This document shows positions 50,811 through 59,932 of a stretch of 64,000 nt of DNA, piece by piece. The position numbers were made by a program, and so were the translations under genes. The stretch comes from JALYUS01 sp038231255 (GTDB taxonomy: Bacteria > Chloroflexota > Chloroflexia > Thermomicrobiales > JALYUS01), in NCBI GenBank assembly GCA_038231255.1, contig JBBRLR010000018.1:1-64000 (forward strand), in the 5' to 3' direction. How positions within the stretch are numbered: the stretch's first letter is position 1; every line of letters begins with the position of its first letter. The notes under the pieces were generated by a model. The model had not been told where the DNA came from. It worked only from the letters and a program-made list of their open reading frames with translations, and did not search any database.

Positions 50811-51587
50811 CTACCCGAGGACGTTGTCAACCAGCCAGGTGTTGCCCTGCTTGCGCATCACGAAGGTGCGCTTCGCGACACCGGAGGCGGTCGTGATCGT
50901 CGCCTGGACAGTCGCGCCATTGCCGTCGGCGTCACGCTGCTCGTTGTCAATCGTGAACTGCTGCACGGGCGGCTGAATATTGAGCAGTTTGTAACCGTCG
51001 CTGCCCGTCTGCGATTTCAGCGCGGGCGTCAAATAGCCGGAAACATCACCCTTCGCCAACACCGTGCGGAGGAACTGCTCGGTCGAGCCGCGCGCCTCGG
51101 TGGAGGGCACGGATGTCGTGGTCGGCGACCCGGACGTGATGGCGGATGCGGTGCCGGATGCGGTCGTGGTCGCTACGGTCGTGGAGGTTGTCGCGGAACC
51201 GGCGGCTTGCGTCGTGCGTGCCACGGTTCCGCTACTGGTCGCGGCGGCGCTGTTGGTATTCGCCGCGACGGTTGCGGGCGAGCGGGCGAGCGGCGTCGGC
51301 GTACCGGTCGTGGTGTTTGCTGTGGCGGCGCCCGTCGCGCGGCCCGTCTCGGTGGCGAGGCTAGTGCCGTTCGGGAGCACAGGGGCGAGCGGAGTCGGGG
51401 TGGCCGGCGGCGTCACATTCGCGCTTGGGGCGGCTTGCGTCGCTTGGGCGCGGTCGGCGGTGATCGTCGGCGTGGCGGACGCAGCCGCCGTGGCCGTCGT
51501 CTTCGTGCTGCCACCGCAGGCGGTGAGGGCGACGATTGCGAGCAGTATGATCAGCGCCGAAAGGCGGTGTTCGCGGACAGGTACCAT
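50811..51587 (-). CDS. Lipoprotein with low-complexity linker and conserved C-terminal domain, paralogue A
   Basis: 258 aa. Lipobox VALTACGG at about residue 24, then about 140 residues of Thr/Ala/Ser/Pro-rich linker. A C-terminal domain of about 85 residues (EQFLRTVLAKGDVSGYL and KQGNTWLVDNVLG) follows. This domain recurs in the gene at 51694. It resembles NTF2-like or DUF4878-type folds that bind ligands at the cell surface, which is inference. ATG 51587. Confidence 0.75.
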   Translation of the reverse strand: MVPVREHRLSALIILLAIVALTACGGSTKTTATAAASATPTITADRAQATQAAPSANVTPPATPTPLAPVLPNGTSLATETGRATGAATANTTTGTPTPLARSPATVAANTNSAAATSSGTVARTTQAAGSATTSTTVATTTASGTASAITSGSPTTTSVPSTEARGSTEQFLRTVLAKGDVSGYLTPALKSQTGSDGYKLLNIQPPVQQFTIDNEQRDADGNGATVQATITTASGVAKRTFVMRKQGNTWLVDNVLG

Positions 51588-51612
51588 CAGACCCTCCTCA
51601 CATCAAGACAAG

Positions 51613-51632
51613 GGGAGGCATTGCCGCCTCCC
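51613..51632. terminator. Hairpin between the two lipoprotein genes
   Basis: GGGAGGC (51613-51619) pairs with GCCTCCC (51626-51632) around a 6-nt loop, 60 bp after the stop of the upstream minus-strand lipoprotein gene. No T-run follows. Confidence 0.4.
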
Positions 51633-51693
51633 ACCATCGCACCATAGCACGGCGACGGGTGGCCTGTCACGCAGGCCGGGGCGGTGCGATGGG

Positions 51694-52230
51694 CTATGCG
51701 GTGATCCGGTCAATCAGCCAGGTGTCGCCCACATGTTTCATCGCGAACTGGGGTTTTGCTGTGCCATTGGCGGCGGAGAGCGTAGTAGTGACCGTCGCGG
51801 TCGCCCCGTCTGCGCCCATCTCCTGACCATCCACACTAAAGAAGCGCATCGGTGGCGCCGCGCCGAGGATCGCGTATCCATCGCCGTTCGATCCGGACCG
51901 GAGTTCGGGCGTCAGAAAGGCGGCGATGTTCCGCTTCGCCAGCACCGCATTGTAGAATTCCTCGATCACCTTGCGGGGCGCACCGGCACTAGGCCCGGCA
52001 GCGGGCACAGCATACTGCGTGGCCGACGGATTCGACAGCGCAGGCGTGGGCGACGATTGCGTGGGAGTGGCGCGCAGCCCGTTCGCGAGCGGCGTCGGTG
52101 TCGGACCGGACGCGGTCGCGATCAGTGCCGGATCGTCCACCGACACCGTGAATTTCTTGTTGCCGCCACAACCCGTCGTGGCAAGAATGAGGCAGCACGC
52201 GATGGCAATACTCGCACCGATGCGCCGCAT
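51694..52230 (-). CDS. Lipoprotein, paralogue B
   Basis: 178 aa. Lipobox ILATTGCGG at about residue 21, a shorter linker (TPTPLANGLRATPTQSSPTP) and a C-terminal domain matching paralogue A: VIEEFYNAVLAKRNIAAFLT with SNGDGYAILGAAPPM and VGDTWLIDRITA. ATG 52230 with GAGGAGGCG upstream. The two genes lie in tandem with a hairpin between, suggesting duplication. Function unknown. Confidence 0.75.
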   Translation of the reverse strand: MRRIGASIAIACCLILATTGCGGNKKFTVSVDDPALIATASGPTPTPLANGLRATPTQSSPTPALSNPSATQYAVPAAGPSAGAPRKVIEEFYNAVLAKRNIAAFLTPELRSGSNGDGYAILGAAPPMRFFSVDGQEMGADGATATVTTTLSAANGTAKPQFAMKHVGDTWLIDRITA

Positions 52231-52359
52231 GAACTCGCCTCCTCGTACTGTACGACCGCTCGCACCCGCGCATCCTATCAGCAATGCCCACGCGGTGTCG
52301 GGATTTGTTACGCTGTATTCGATGGAAACGAGAGCGATGGGGATGAATGGGAGCAACAA

Positions 52360-52968
52360 ATGACCGAAACCGTGAACACGCCGGACGATGCGCAAACCCT
52401 ATGCCGCTGCGCGTGGGCGACGAATGATCTGATGATCCGCTATCACGACGCGGAATGGGGCGTGCCGCTCCACGACGACCGGCTGCTCTACGAATTCCTG
52501 ATCCTCGAAGGGGCGCAGGCGGGCCTCAGTTGGGACACGATCCTGCGCAAGCGCGAACGCTACCGCGCCGTCTTCGATGGATTCGACCCAGAGGCCGTCG
52601 CCCGCTACGGCCAGGCGAAGGTGGACGCCCTGATCGCCGATCCCGGCATCATCCGCAACCGCGCCAAGATCGCCGCCGCCATCCAGAACGCGCGGGCCTT
52701 CCTCGCCATCCGCGACGAATTCGGCACATTCGACGCGTACATCTGGCGATTCACCGGCGGCATACCGCGTGTCAATGCGTGGCCCTCGCCCGCGATGGTG
52801 CCCGCCCAGACGCCCAAATCCGTGGCGATGAGCAAAGACCTGCGGCGGCGCGGCTTCGCCTTCGTTGGTCCGACGATCTGCTACGCCTTCATGCAAGCAA
52901 CCGGCATGGTCAACGACCACACGACCGATTGCTTCCGGCACGCCGAACTGAGCGCATTATCGTGGTAG
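52360..52968 (+). CDS. tag: DNA-3-methyladenine glycosylase I
   Basis: 202 aa. Tag removes 3-methyladenine from DNA. CRCAWATNDLMIRYHDAEWG near residue 15 carries the zinc Cys and the substrate region, LEGAQAGLSWDTILRKRERY follows, and the C-terminal NDHTTDCF near 187 supplies the other zinc ligands. Length is normal. ATG 52360 is chosen because the family starts close to the first Cys; the longer open frame upstream is antisense to the lipoprotein genes. It converges on the gene at 52957 (12-bp overlap). Confidence 0.93.
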   Translation: MTETVNTPDDAQTLCRCAWATNDLMIRYHDAEWGVPLHDDRLLYEFLILEGAQAGLSWDTILRKRERYRAVFDGFDPEAVARYGQAKVDALIADPGIIRNRAKIAAAIQNARAFLAIRDEFGTFDAYIWRFTGGIPRVNAWPSPAMVPAQTPKSVAMSKDLRRRGFAFVGPTICYAFMQATGMVNDHTTDCFRHAELSALSW

Positions 52969-53556
52969 CCGGGCGCCCTCCGGTGGTTGCACCGCTATTT
53001 TGAGCGCGCGGTAGGAGCGTTGGAGCAGATCGCTAACCTCCGGCCAATACGCCGCGCCGCGCACGCCGTCGCGCTCCCGGCCCTCGCCGCAGAGGATCGC
53101 CGCCTCGGCGCGCAGGCGGGCCGCTTCGCGCACGGCGGAGGGCGGCAGACGGTAGACGGCGGCATACAGGTCCGCGATGGCATCCGTCAACCCAGTCTCT
53201 CCCGTTTCCGCAGGGTGGCGGTGGACGATCCACCACTGTAATTCCCGCGCGGCAACTTCCTCGGCGTCGAACGACACGCCGCATTCCATTTGTAGCCGTT
53301 TGTACGCCGCCGCGATGTCGGGGATGACCGCCGCGTAATCTCCGCGCATGCGGGCGAAGCGCATCGCCGGGCGCGTCAGCATCAGCGCGACCGCGAGGGC
53401 ACGCCGCCACGGTAGCCCGAATTGCCGCGCGACGAGCCGGACGAGTAGGATCAAGAGGCGCGCATCCTGCTTCGCGTAGTACGCCTCCCACATCCGCGTT
53501 TCCAGCCACGCGACCGCGTCCGCATCGAAGGTGTACAGCGGGTTTGCTCGTGCCAC
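52957..53556 (-). CDS. Hypothetical protein, helical
   Basis: 199 aa from a GTG at 53556 preceded by GGAAAGGAC; it starts VARANPLYTFDADAVAWLET. Rich in helix (MWEAYYAKQDARLLILLVRL, AAAYKRLQMECG), soluble, with a conserved-looking HRHP motif (WWIVHRHPAETGETG) near 110. Not recognised. Overlaps the 3' end of tag by 12 bp. Confidence 0.65.
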   Translation of the reverse strand: MARANPLYTFDADAVAWLETRMWEAYYAKQDARLLILLVRLVARQFGLPWRRALAVALMLTRPAMRFARMRGDYAAVIPDIAAAYKRLQMECGVSFDAEEVAARELQWWIVHRHPAETGETGLTDAIADLYAAVYRLPPSAVREAARLRAEAAILCGEGRERDGVRGAAYWPEVSDLLQRSYRALKIAVQPPEGARLPR

Positions 53557-53635
53557 GATTGTCCTTTCCCTGCCGATATTCGCTCGTTCCATCCTCCTAG
53601 ATGCATGGCATCGCATCCTGCGTTTCTGTCACTGG

Positions 53636-53658
53636 AAAAGGGCGCATGCGATGCGCCC
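53636..53658 (-). terminator. Intrinsic terminator of hicAB
   Basis: GGGCGCAT (53640-53647) pairs with ATGCGCCC (53651-53658) around GCG. On the minus strand the stem is followed by TTTTCC, so it acts as an intrinsic terminator 36 bp after the hicB stop. Confidence 0.7.
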
Positions 53659-53693
53659 CTCCAAGAGCCCTTAGGCTTCTGTCTTCACCTTGC

Positions 53694-53948
53694 TCAGGCG
53701 TGTATCCGGCGCGGCTCCGGGATTGGATCGCCATCGAGCATCAGCGTCGTGATGTAGAGCGCGATCATCTTTTCCAGCGAGGGCCGCAACGCTTCCTCGG
53801 TTTCCTCGGCAACGATGAGGCCGGGCATTTCCGCGACGCGGGCGATATAGCCGCTCTCGTCATCGTGCGTGATCGTGATCTCATAGGGGCGACGGGTGAG
53901 TTCCCATACCACCGACGGAATCTCGACGTGTCGTGTATGGCCCTTCAT
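53694..53948 (-). CDS. hicB: HicB-family antitoxin
   Basis: 84 aa. The partial RNase H-like fold of HicB is visible as YEITITHDDESGYIARVAEM followed by PGLIVAEETEEALRPSLEKM. The C-terminus is short and lacks an obvious HTH or RHH module. ATG overlaps the hicA stop (ATGA). It neutralises the HicA mRNA interferase. Together with the upstream hicA it forms a type II toxin-antitoxin module. Confidence 0.85.
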   Translation of the reverse strand: MKGHTRHVEIPSVVWELTRRPYEITITHDDESGYIARVAEMPGLIVAEETEEALRPSLEKMIALYITTLMLDGDPIPEPRRIHA

Positions 53949-54166
53949 GGAGCGTTCCTCCGTACATCTTCTTCCGCTGCCTTGCGACGCCGAGCCTCGT
54001 CAATCGCTGCCAAGGCGTCGTTCACGTAGATGCGGTTCACCTGTGCTATGCCGCCATGCGGTTCCACGACAGTCACCAGTAGGTCGCGGTAGTGCGGATG
54101 TCGGTACGTGACGTGGCTACTCGCCTTTGTCGCGTTGAACCCCTCATCGGTCAATAAGGTGTTCAA
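53945..54166 (-). CDS. hicA: HicA-family toxin, N-terminus disrupted or with unusual start
   Basis: HicA is a small double-stranded-RNA-binding mRNA interferase. From TTG 54166 the chain is 73 aa: LLTDEGFNATKASSHVTYRH carries the catalytic His, then VNRIYVNDALAAIDE. The same frame stays open to 54235 and encodes the conserved lead-in NPRQVRFDDL, yet this stretch has no ATG, GTG or TTG before 54166. An ATC at 54202 sits 6 nt after GGGAG. An ATG at 54231 opens MTKRQNGSK in another frame and stops at 54161, consistent with a frameshift. The gene may be weakened or use a non-standard start. Confidence 0.7.
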   Translation of the reverse strand: MNTLLTDEGFNATKASSHVTYRHPHYRDLLVTVVEPHGGIAQVNRIYVNDALAAIDEARRRKAAEEDVRRNAP

Positions 54167-54261
54167 ATCATCGAAGCGGACCTGTCTCGGGTTGCGCCGG
54201 ATTGCTTGCTCCCGTTTTGCCGCTTCGTCATGCCGTCAGTGTACCACCTGCTGTGCGCTCG

Positions 54262-56340
54262 TTATCCCTGCCCCGCGAAGGCGATGCGGTGGAACCAGAG
54301 CCACCACGCCTGCGCCGTGATCGCCGTGCAGCAAAGGATCGCCGCCACCTGCCCGATCCGCCCCCGCCGCCAGAGCCAGACGACGGCGATGCCGCCGAAG
54401 AGCGCGACCGGCACGGTCGTGTAGAAGAGCGGCTTCAGGAGCAGGTCAACGTAGGCGTCCGCGAGCGTGAAGACGGGCATGATGAGTAGCCAGAGCAGGA
54501 GGAGCTGCCACGTCCGCCGCCCTTCCCGATCCGGCAGCGTGCGTCGCCAGAGCAAGACGCCGGCGATGGCAATCGCGAGCAGGATGAGCAGGTTGCCGAC
54601 CTGGATATTCTTCGCGATCACCGTTGCGATGTGCCACGGTGCGCCGCGTAGCCCGCCCTCGGTATAGCCGCGATTCTCCGCCGTGCTCGTGCCGAGCGTG
54701 CGGACAGAGGTCAGCGTCACCCGGACGTACTGGACGTAGTAGGCGACGAAGGCAAGTAGCGCGGCGAGCAGCGCGCTGACCGGGATCAGTAGCGCGCGTC
54801 GTTTCTCCGCCGTCTCCGTTTCCTGTCGCCATCGCCAAAGGCCGAAGGCGACCAGCACGCACATGTTGAAGACCGCAACGACCGGGTAGGCGAGCAGGCT
54901 GAGTGTCACGACGAAGGTGAAAAGGGCGAAGACGCCGACACGATCCAACCGATGCCCCGCGAACAGCAGGAGGGCGAAGGCGATCACGGTGATGAACTGC
55001 GCGAAGACCGTCGGGTAATTCCCGTATGAGAGCGCGAGGTACGAGAGCGGCGTGACGGTGTACAGGAAGGCGGCGACGATCCCCGCCGTGCCCATGCCGA
55101 CCCGCTTCAGGATTGCGAAAGCGAACAGGACGGTGACGACTTCCATCGCGCCGACGCAGAGTTTCAGCACGGTGCCAATCGCCAGCGGCAGGAGCGTGAA
55201 TGGGGCGAGCATCGCGTAAAAGAGCGGCGACTTAGGGATCAGGACGCCGATGCCCCACTCCTTCGGGCCGGATGACAGGTCCGACGGGAAATACAGCGCG
55301 CCGAAATCGTGGCGGAGGAAGGTGCGCATCCAGCGAATGTGCCAGTTGAGGTCAATGACGACCGTGTCCGGATACAGGAGTCCGCCGAGTTTGGCGACGA
55401 TGCCGAGCGCGAGGATGGCGCACAGGGCGGTCGCCTCGGACGGCGTGACGGCGAGGCCGCAGCGCGCCCCGAGCCAGATCAGAGGGCGAGGCAGGAGCAG
55501 CGCGCCGAGCGCGCCGAGCAGGACGGCGAGCAGCGCCCCGCTGTATGCCGCGATGTAGGGCCGTGCGAAGGCGAAGAGCGCGGCGAGGATGAACACCCCA
55601 GCAGCCGCGCTCAGGGCTGCGACCGACCGCCGTCCCCCGTCGTCCGCGATAGCGACGGCGAGCGCGCGGACGGCGATCAGGTAGAGCGTGAGGACGGTCA
55701 GCAGGGCCAGCGCGAGCGTGCCCCACGCCGGGATCGTCCGACCGCCACCGACGGTCGTCATATCGAGTTCGCTGACCTGCACGCCGACGATGCGCCCGTC
55801 GCCCCCCGGCAACTTTTCGGCGGGGGTGCGGAGTTCCACGACCACGCCGTGCCCCGCCGTCGCCGCACCGGAAGTGGCGAAGCCGACGGTCTGCCACTCC
55901 GGGCCGACGGTGAACCGCTTCACCTCGACGCTGTTGACGAGCACGGTGACGGGTTGCGCCACGCCGGGTGGCCGACCGGAGCGGAGGCGCAGCGTCGCGG
56001 TGCGCTCGCGCCCACCGCCGATCCCCTTGAAGATGATGAAGGAGGTTCCGCTCGTCCAGCGATACTGCGTTGTTTCATCGGTCGCGACTTCCTTATCGTG
56101 GAAGTTCTGGACGAAGGGCTTTTCGTGTGCGCCGCCGATGGTGAGGCGGATCGGTCGCTCCACCTGATAGGCGCCGAGCAGCGCAATGAGGCTGACGGCG
56201 AACAAGGCGAACGGCTGCCAGCCGAACGCGGCACGGAGCCATGCGAAAGCGGCAATAACCCTATTCCCGACGCGATTGCGCCCCCGCGATGCGACGGGTG
56301 CGGGTGGTGCCTCAGCGAGACTCACAGGCGCATACCTCAC
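54262..56340 (-). CDS. Large membrane protein, GT-C glycosyltransferase-like
   Basis: 692 aa. One N-terminal helix (FALFAVSLIALLGAYQVERP) is followed by an extracytoplasmic beta-rich domain (about 60-220) with no known family. About ten further helices follow, including IDLNWHIRWMRTFLRH in a loop, the position where GT-C lipid-sugar transferases carry their acidic catalytic residues. GTG start. It likely acts on polyprenyl-linked sugars, inferred from the neighbouring GT4 and epimerase genes. Confidence 0.75.
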   Translation of the reverse strand: MRYAPVSLAEAPPAPVASRGRNRVGNRVIAAFAWLRAAFGWQPFALFAVSLIALLGAYQVERPIRLTIGGAHEKPFVQNFHDKEVATDETTQYRWTSGTSFIIFKGIGGGRERTATLRLRSGRPPGVAQPVTVLVNSVEVKRFTVGPEWQTVGFATSGAATAGHGVVVELRTPAEKLPGGDGRIVGVQVSELDMTTVGGGRTIPAWGTLALALLTVLTLYLIAVRALAVAIADDGGRRSVAALSAAAGVFILAALFAFARPYIAAYSGALLAVLLGALGALLLPRPLIWLGARCGLAVTPSEATALCAILALGIVAKLGGLLYPDTVVIDLNWHIRWMRTFLRHDFGALYFPSDLSSGPKEWGIGVLIPKSPLFYAMLAPFTLLPLAIGTVLKLCVGAMEVVTVLFAFAILKRVGMGTAGIVAAFLYTVTPLSYLALSYGNYPTVFAQFITVIAFALLLFAGHRLDRVGVFALFTFVVTLSLLAYPVVAVFNMCVLVAFGLWRWRQETETAEKRRALLIPVSALLAALLAFVAYYVQYVRVTLTSVRTLGTSTAENRGYTEGGLRGAPWHIATVIAKNIQVGNLLILLAIAIAGVLLWRRTLPDREGRRTWQLLLLWLLIMPVFTLADAYVDLLLKPLFYTTVPVALFGGIAVVWLWRRGRIGQVAAILCCTAITAQAWWLWFHRIAFAGQG

Positions 56341-56350
56341 GCTCCGGTAC

Positions 56351-57532
56351 TCAGCCGCGCGGGGGAATCGTATCGAGCAGTGCGATCAATTCGTCCACGA
56401 CGTGTCCGAGACCGAAATGGGCGACAACGCGCGCGCGTCCCCGCTCCCCGATGGCGCGCAGTATAGCAGGTGGCTGGTCGAGTGCCGAGCGGATCGCCGC
56501 GCCCAACGCTGCCGGGTCGTCCGGCGGGACGAGCCAGCCCGTTTCGCCGGGGATCACCTTGTCCGGGATGCCGCCGACGGCGGACGCGACAATCGGTAGG
56601 CGGTGCGCCATTGCTTCAAGCATCACGAGCGGGCTACCCTCGTAGCGCGTCGGGTGGACGAAGAGCGTCGCCGACGCGAGTGTGCGATGCAGTGCCGCGT
56701 CCGGGAGGCGACCGAGCAAGGTTGCGTGCATCCCGATCCCGGCGTGCGCGATTGCCGCCTCGACCTGCGAGCGGGCCGCTCCATCGCCGATGTGCAACCA
56801 TTTCCATCCGGCAGGTAACTGTTCTCGAACGATGCCGAGCGCGGCGGCGAGCACATCCAGCCCTTTGTTCGGCTCGATGCGTGCGAGGCTGACGATCACC
56901 GGCGGGCCGTCGGTCGCTGGCACGACCGTGCCCACGAGGCGATCCACGCGCTCCACGTCAATCCCATTCGGCACAATCGCAATGCGCTCGCGCGGCAAGC
57001 CGAGGTTGCGCATCACATCGGAAACGAGGATGGCATCGAGCGCAATTGTCCGGTCGGCATGCCGCGCCGCGCGCCGGACGAGCGACCGCTGCGGCGCGAG
57101 GAGCGCCCGTTTCAGGCCATAGGTCGAGAACTCCTCCATGCCGTGCGGGTTGAGGAGCAGGCGGCGCACCTGGCCGCTGTCGAGCAGCGGCACAAACGCC
57201 GCCGCCGCCGCGCCGTGCCCAATCGCCGCATCGAAGACGGTATCGCGTGCCGCGAGCGTCCCCGTTGCACGACGGACGAAGCGCGGATAGTGGACGACGC
57301 GATCCAGCACCCCGCCACGCCGGAGCGCGGGCAAATCCGCCCACGGCACGGCGATCAATTCGGCCACGCGGAGCAACGAATCGTCCAACTGCTCGTGCGT
57401 CGGCGTCGCGGTGACAAGCGTCACCCGGTGACCACGGTCGGTGAGCGCCGAGCAAACGTCGGCGACGGCCCGCTCCAGCCCGCCCACGCCATGCAGCGGC
57501 GCGACCGCCCGACTTGCGACCGCGATATTCAT
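56351..57532 (-). CDS. Family 4 glycosyltransferase
   Basis: 393 aa GT-B retaining transferase. N-terminal acceptor domain (GVGGLERAVADVCSALTDRG) and C-terminal donor domain with PVIVSLARIEPNKGLDVLAA, the EGSPLVMLEAMAHRLPIVAS EX7E motif and GIPDKVIPGETGWLVPPDD. It adds a sugar from a nucleotide donor in the cytoplasm. It lies 10 bp from the membrane protein gene and 22 bp from the MFS gene, in the same direction. Confidence 0.93.
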   Translation of the reverse strand: MNIAVASRAVAPLHGVGGLERAVADVCSALTDRGHRVTLVTATPTHEQLDDSLLRVAELIAVPWADLPALRRGGVLDRVVHYPRFVRRATGTLAARDTVFDAAIGHGAAAAAFVPLLDSGQVRRLLLNPHGMEEFSTYGLKRALLAPQRSLVRRAARHADRTIALDAILVSDVMRNLGLPRERIAIVPNGIDVERVDRLVGTVVPATDGPPVIVSLARIEPNKGLDVLAAALGIVREQLPAGWKWLHIGDGAARSQVEAAIAHAGIGMHATLLGRLPDAALHRTLASATLFVHPTRYEGSPLVMLEAMAHRLPIVASAVGGIPDKVIPGETGWLVPPDDPAALGAAIRSALDQPPAILRAIGERGRARVVAHFGLGHVVDELIALLDTIPPRG

Positions 57533-57554
57533 TCAGGCAACAATTCTGGCATGT

Positions 57555-58808
57555 TCAGTCCGCGCTGCTTGCTGTCGCGGTTGCGAGGCGCGCGTTGTCC
57601 GCCGCGATCCGACCGGGCGAACGCTGGGCGACGGGATCGAGCCGCTGGGTGACGATGAAATTCAGGCAGGCGAATCCGCAGGCAATCATAAAGGGGATCT
57701 GATAGCCCGCGTAGTTGAGAATAATCCCCGCCGTGATCGGCACGACAATCGCGGCGGCGTGCTGCATCGTCGTCCCCATCGCGAAACTGGGCGCGATGTC
57801 CGCCGCGACGGCGATCTTGCGCAGGTAAGTCGCCGCGCCGATGGACGAGAGCGGCGAGATAAAAGTGTAGACGACGTAGCAGCCGCAGGCGATGACGATG
57901 TTGTGCGTGAAGGCATAGCCGGAGAGCGCGACGACATAGGCGACATTGACCGCCGAGAGCATCCGTCGCTCGCCGTAGGCATCAATCAACCGCCCAATCG
58001 TCGGCCCCGCTAGCATCGCCGCGAATGTCACCGCGATCAGCAGCGCCGAGACCTGCGCGACACCGAGGTGGAAGGCATGGACAAGCACGTACAGGCCGAA
58101 CGAGAAGAAGATCTGCTGCCGCCCGCCATCAATCAGTGTGAGGTAGTAATAGTAGCGGTAGTCGCGCCGGAAAACGATCGGTGCGCGCGTCGCCGCCTGC
58201 GCCCGTTCCTCGCCGTCATGCAGGTGCGGGAAGCCAATGACGGCGACCGCGCCAAGGAGTGCAATGATGCCGAGGATGACAAAGGTGGGGCGGAAGGAGA
58301 GCCAACCGAAGTGGAACGTAATCAGGATGAAGATCAGCGCGGCGAGCGAACCGCCCTGGTTGAAGGCGGACATCCGGCCGAGGGTCGCGCCGCTTTTTCC
58401 CTCCGGCGCCATGCTCAACGCGAGGGCATTCTGCGTTTGCAGGACGGTGTGGTAGCCCATGCTGGAAAGGATCACCCATGGCGCGACCGTCCAAAAGCTG
58501 TGCGAAAGGCCGAAGAGCGCGTAGGCGACCGCGAGCAGGACGAGCGCGCCCGCCGTCACGCGCTGGAGTGTGACGCGGTAGAAGAGCGCGCTGAGGAAGA
58601 TGAGCAAAAAGCCCGGCACCTCGCGGATGGCGGTGATGTAGCCGAACTGCGGCCCCGCGAGATGGATGACACCGTCGAAGTAGTTGGTGACAATGTTCTG
58701 TTGCCCATTGAGGGCGAAACCGAAGGCGATTTGCATCAGCCCGAGAAGGAGGAAACCCCGCTGCGCTGCCGTCCGCGTCGCGCGTGCCGATGTCGGTTGC
58801 CGCTCCAT
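57555..58808 (-). CDS. MFS transporter
   Basis: 417 aa with twelve hydrophobic helices. The loop between helices 2 and 3 (LFYRVTLQRVTAGALVLLA) and RLIDAYGERRMLSAVN (helices 8-9) are MFS signatures. The start at 58808 (MERQPTS) follows GGGGGAA. Probably exports or imports a small solute related to the surrounding sugar genes; substrate unknown. Confidence 0.9.
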   Translation of the reverse strand: MERQPTSARATRTAAQRGFLLLGLMQIAFGFALNGQQNIVTNYFDGVIHLAGPQFGYITAIREVPGFLLIFLSALFYRVTLQRVTAGALVLLAVAYALFGLSHSFWTVAPWVILSSMGYHTVLQTQNALALSMAPEGKSGATLGRMSAFNQGGSLAALIFILITFHFGWLSFRPTFVILGIIALLGAVAVIGFPHLHDGEERAQAATRAPIVFRRDYRYYYYLTLIDGGRQQIFFSFGLYVLVHAFHLGVAQVSALLIAVTFAAMLAGPTIGRLIDAYGERRMLSAVNVAYVVALSGYAFTHNIVIACGCYVVYTFISPLSSIGAATYLRKIAVAADIAPSFAMGTTMQHAAAIVVPITAGIILNYAGYQIPFMIACGFACLNFIVTQRLDPVAQRSPGRIAADNARLATATASSAD

Positions 58809-58966
58809 GGATTCCCCCTGCAATGGCTACTCCCGTCCGCGCCGCCCGGCGCGCGCGTCGGGCGTCAGCCTACGCCGGGCAGGGCGCTTCGTCAACGCCG
58901 CGCCGGTGCGGTAGAATACCCGCCGAGACGCGGGAAAGTGACGCGGCGGCGTTGTGAGGAGTCCTT

Positions 58967-59917
58967 TTGCTCGCTGATCCAGTGCTGGTGACCGGGGGAT
59001 GTGGATTTGTCGGGTCGCGGCTCTGCGCTCGGCTCGTCGCAGACGGGCACGACGTAATTATCCTTGATAGTCGGAATCGGAACCGCGCGCTTGATACGCC
59101 CGCGAACCTCCTCCCAGAGGCCGTCGGACATACATGGTCCGTCGAGGCGGATATTCGCGATACCGATGCCCTCGCGCACTGCCTCGCGACCTATCGCCCG
59201 CGTACGGTATTCCACCTCGCGGCGCTCCATTTCATCCCGGCGTGCAACGCCGATCCACGGCGGGCGATAGACATTAACGTCACCGGCACGCAGACCGTCT
59301 TCGATGCGTGCGCGGCGTCCGGCACGGTCGAATCCGTCGCGATCGCGTCGTCGGCAGCGGTCTATGCGGCGAGCGAGCAGCCATTGCACGAAGAAAGCGC
59401 GCTCGGCCCGGTGGACATTTATGGCCACACGAAACTCTGGGATGAGCAACTCGCGGCGCTCTTCCACCGGCGCACCGGCATCCCGGTCGGCGTCGCGCGG
59501 CTCTTCAACCAGTTCGGGCCAGGGGAGACGAATGCCCATCTCATCCCGACGATCATCGAGCAGGTGCGGGCGGGCGGGCCGCTCCGCCTCGGCAATCTCA
59601 CCAGCCAGCGGGATTATCTCGCCACCGACGACGCTGCGCGGGGTTTGATCGCGCTGGCGGCGGCGTGCCGGGAACACAGCAGCCTGACGTGCAACTTCGG
59701 TAGCGAGCGCGCCGTGGATGGCTGGACGCTCGTGCGGTTGATCGAGCAGTTGCACGGCAGCCCGCTCGTCGTCACGCAAGACCCTGCCCGCATGCGCCCC
59801 GCCGATAATCCTGTCATCCTCAGCGACTGCACGCGGGCGCACGAACTGCTCGGTTGGCACGCCGCGATCACGCTGGAGGACGGGCTAATGGAAGCGTACG
59901 CGCAGCCCCGCGCCTGA
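58967..59917 (+). CDS. NAD-dependent nucleotide-sugar epimerase/dehydratase
   Basis: 316 aa extended SDR. VLVTGGCGFVGSRLCARLVA near residue 6 binds NAD. The catalytic YxxxK is YGHTK near 149 (DIYGHTKLWDEQL), with an upstream SSAAVYA. It resembles GalE/RmlB-type enzymes that change sugar nucleotides. TTG start with GAGGAG upstream. It faces the MFS gene and likely provides precursors for the neighbouring glycosyltransferases. Confidence 0.92.
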   Translation: MLADPVLVTGGCGFVGSRLCARLVADGHDVIILDSRNRNRALDTPANLLPEAVGHTWSVEADIRDTDALAHCLATYRPRTVFHLAALHFIPACNADPRRAIDINVTGTQTVFDACAASGTVESVAIASSAAVYAASEQPLHEESALGPVDIYGHTKLWDEQLAALFHRRTGIPVGVARLFNQFGPGETNAHLIPTIIEQVRAGGPLRLGNLTSQRDYLATDDAARGLIALAAACREHSSLTCNFGSERAVDGWTLVRLIEQLHGSPLVVTQDPARMRPADNPVILSDCTRAHELLGWHAAITLEDGLMEAYAQPRA

Positions 59918-59932
59918 TACCCTGCCCCCGCA

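Noticed and set aside
51064..52359. Open frame joined upstream to tag on the plus strand
   Set aside because: It is antisense to two lipoprotein genes with clear signal peptides, and its composition (Val/Ala/Arg repeats) mirrors their linkers.
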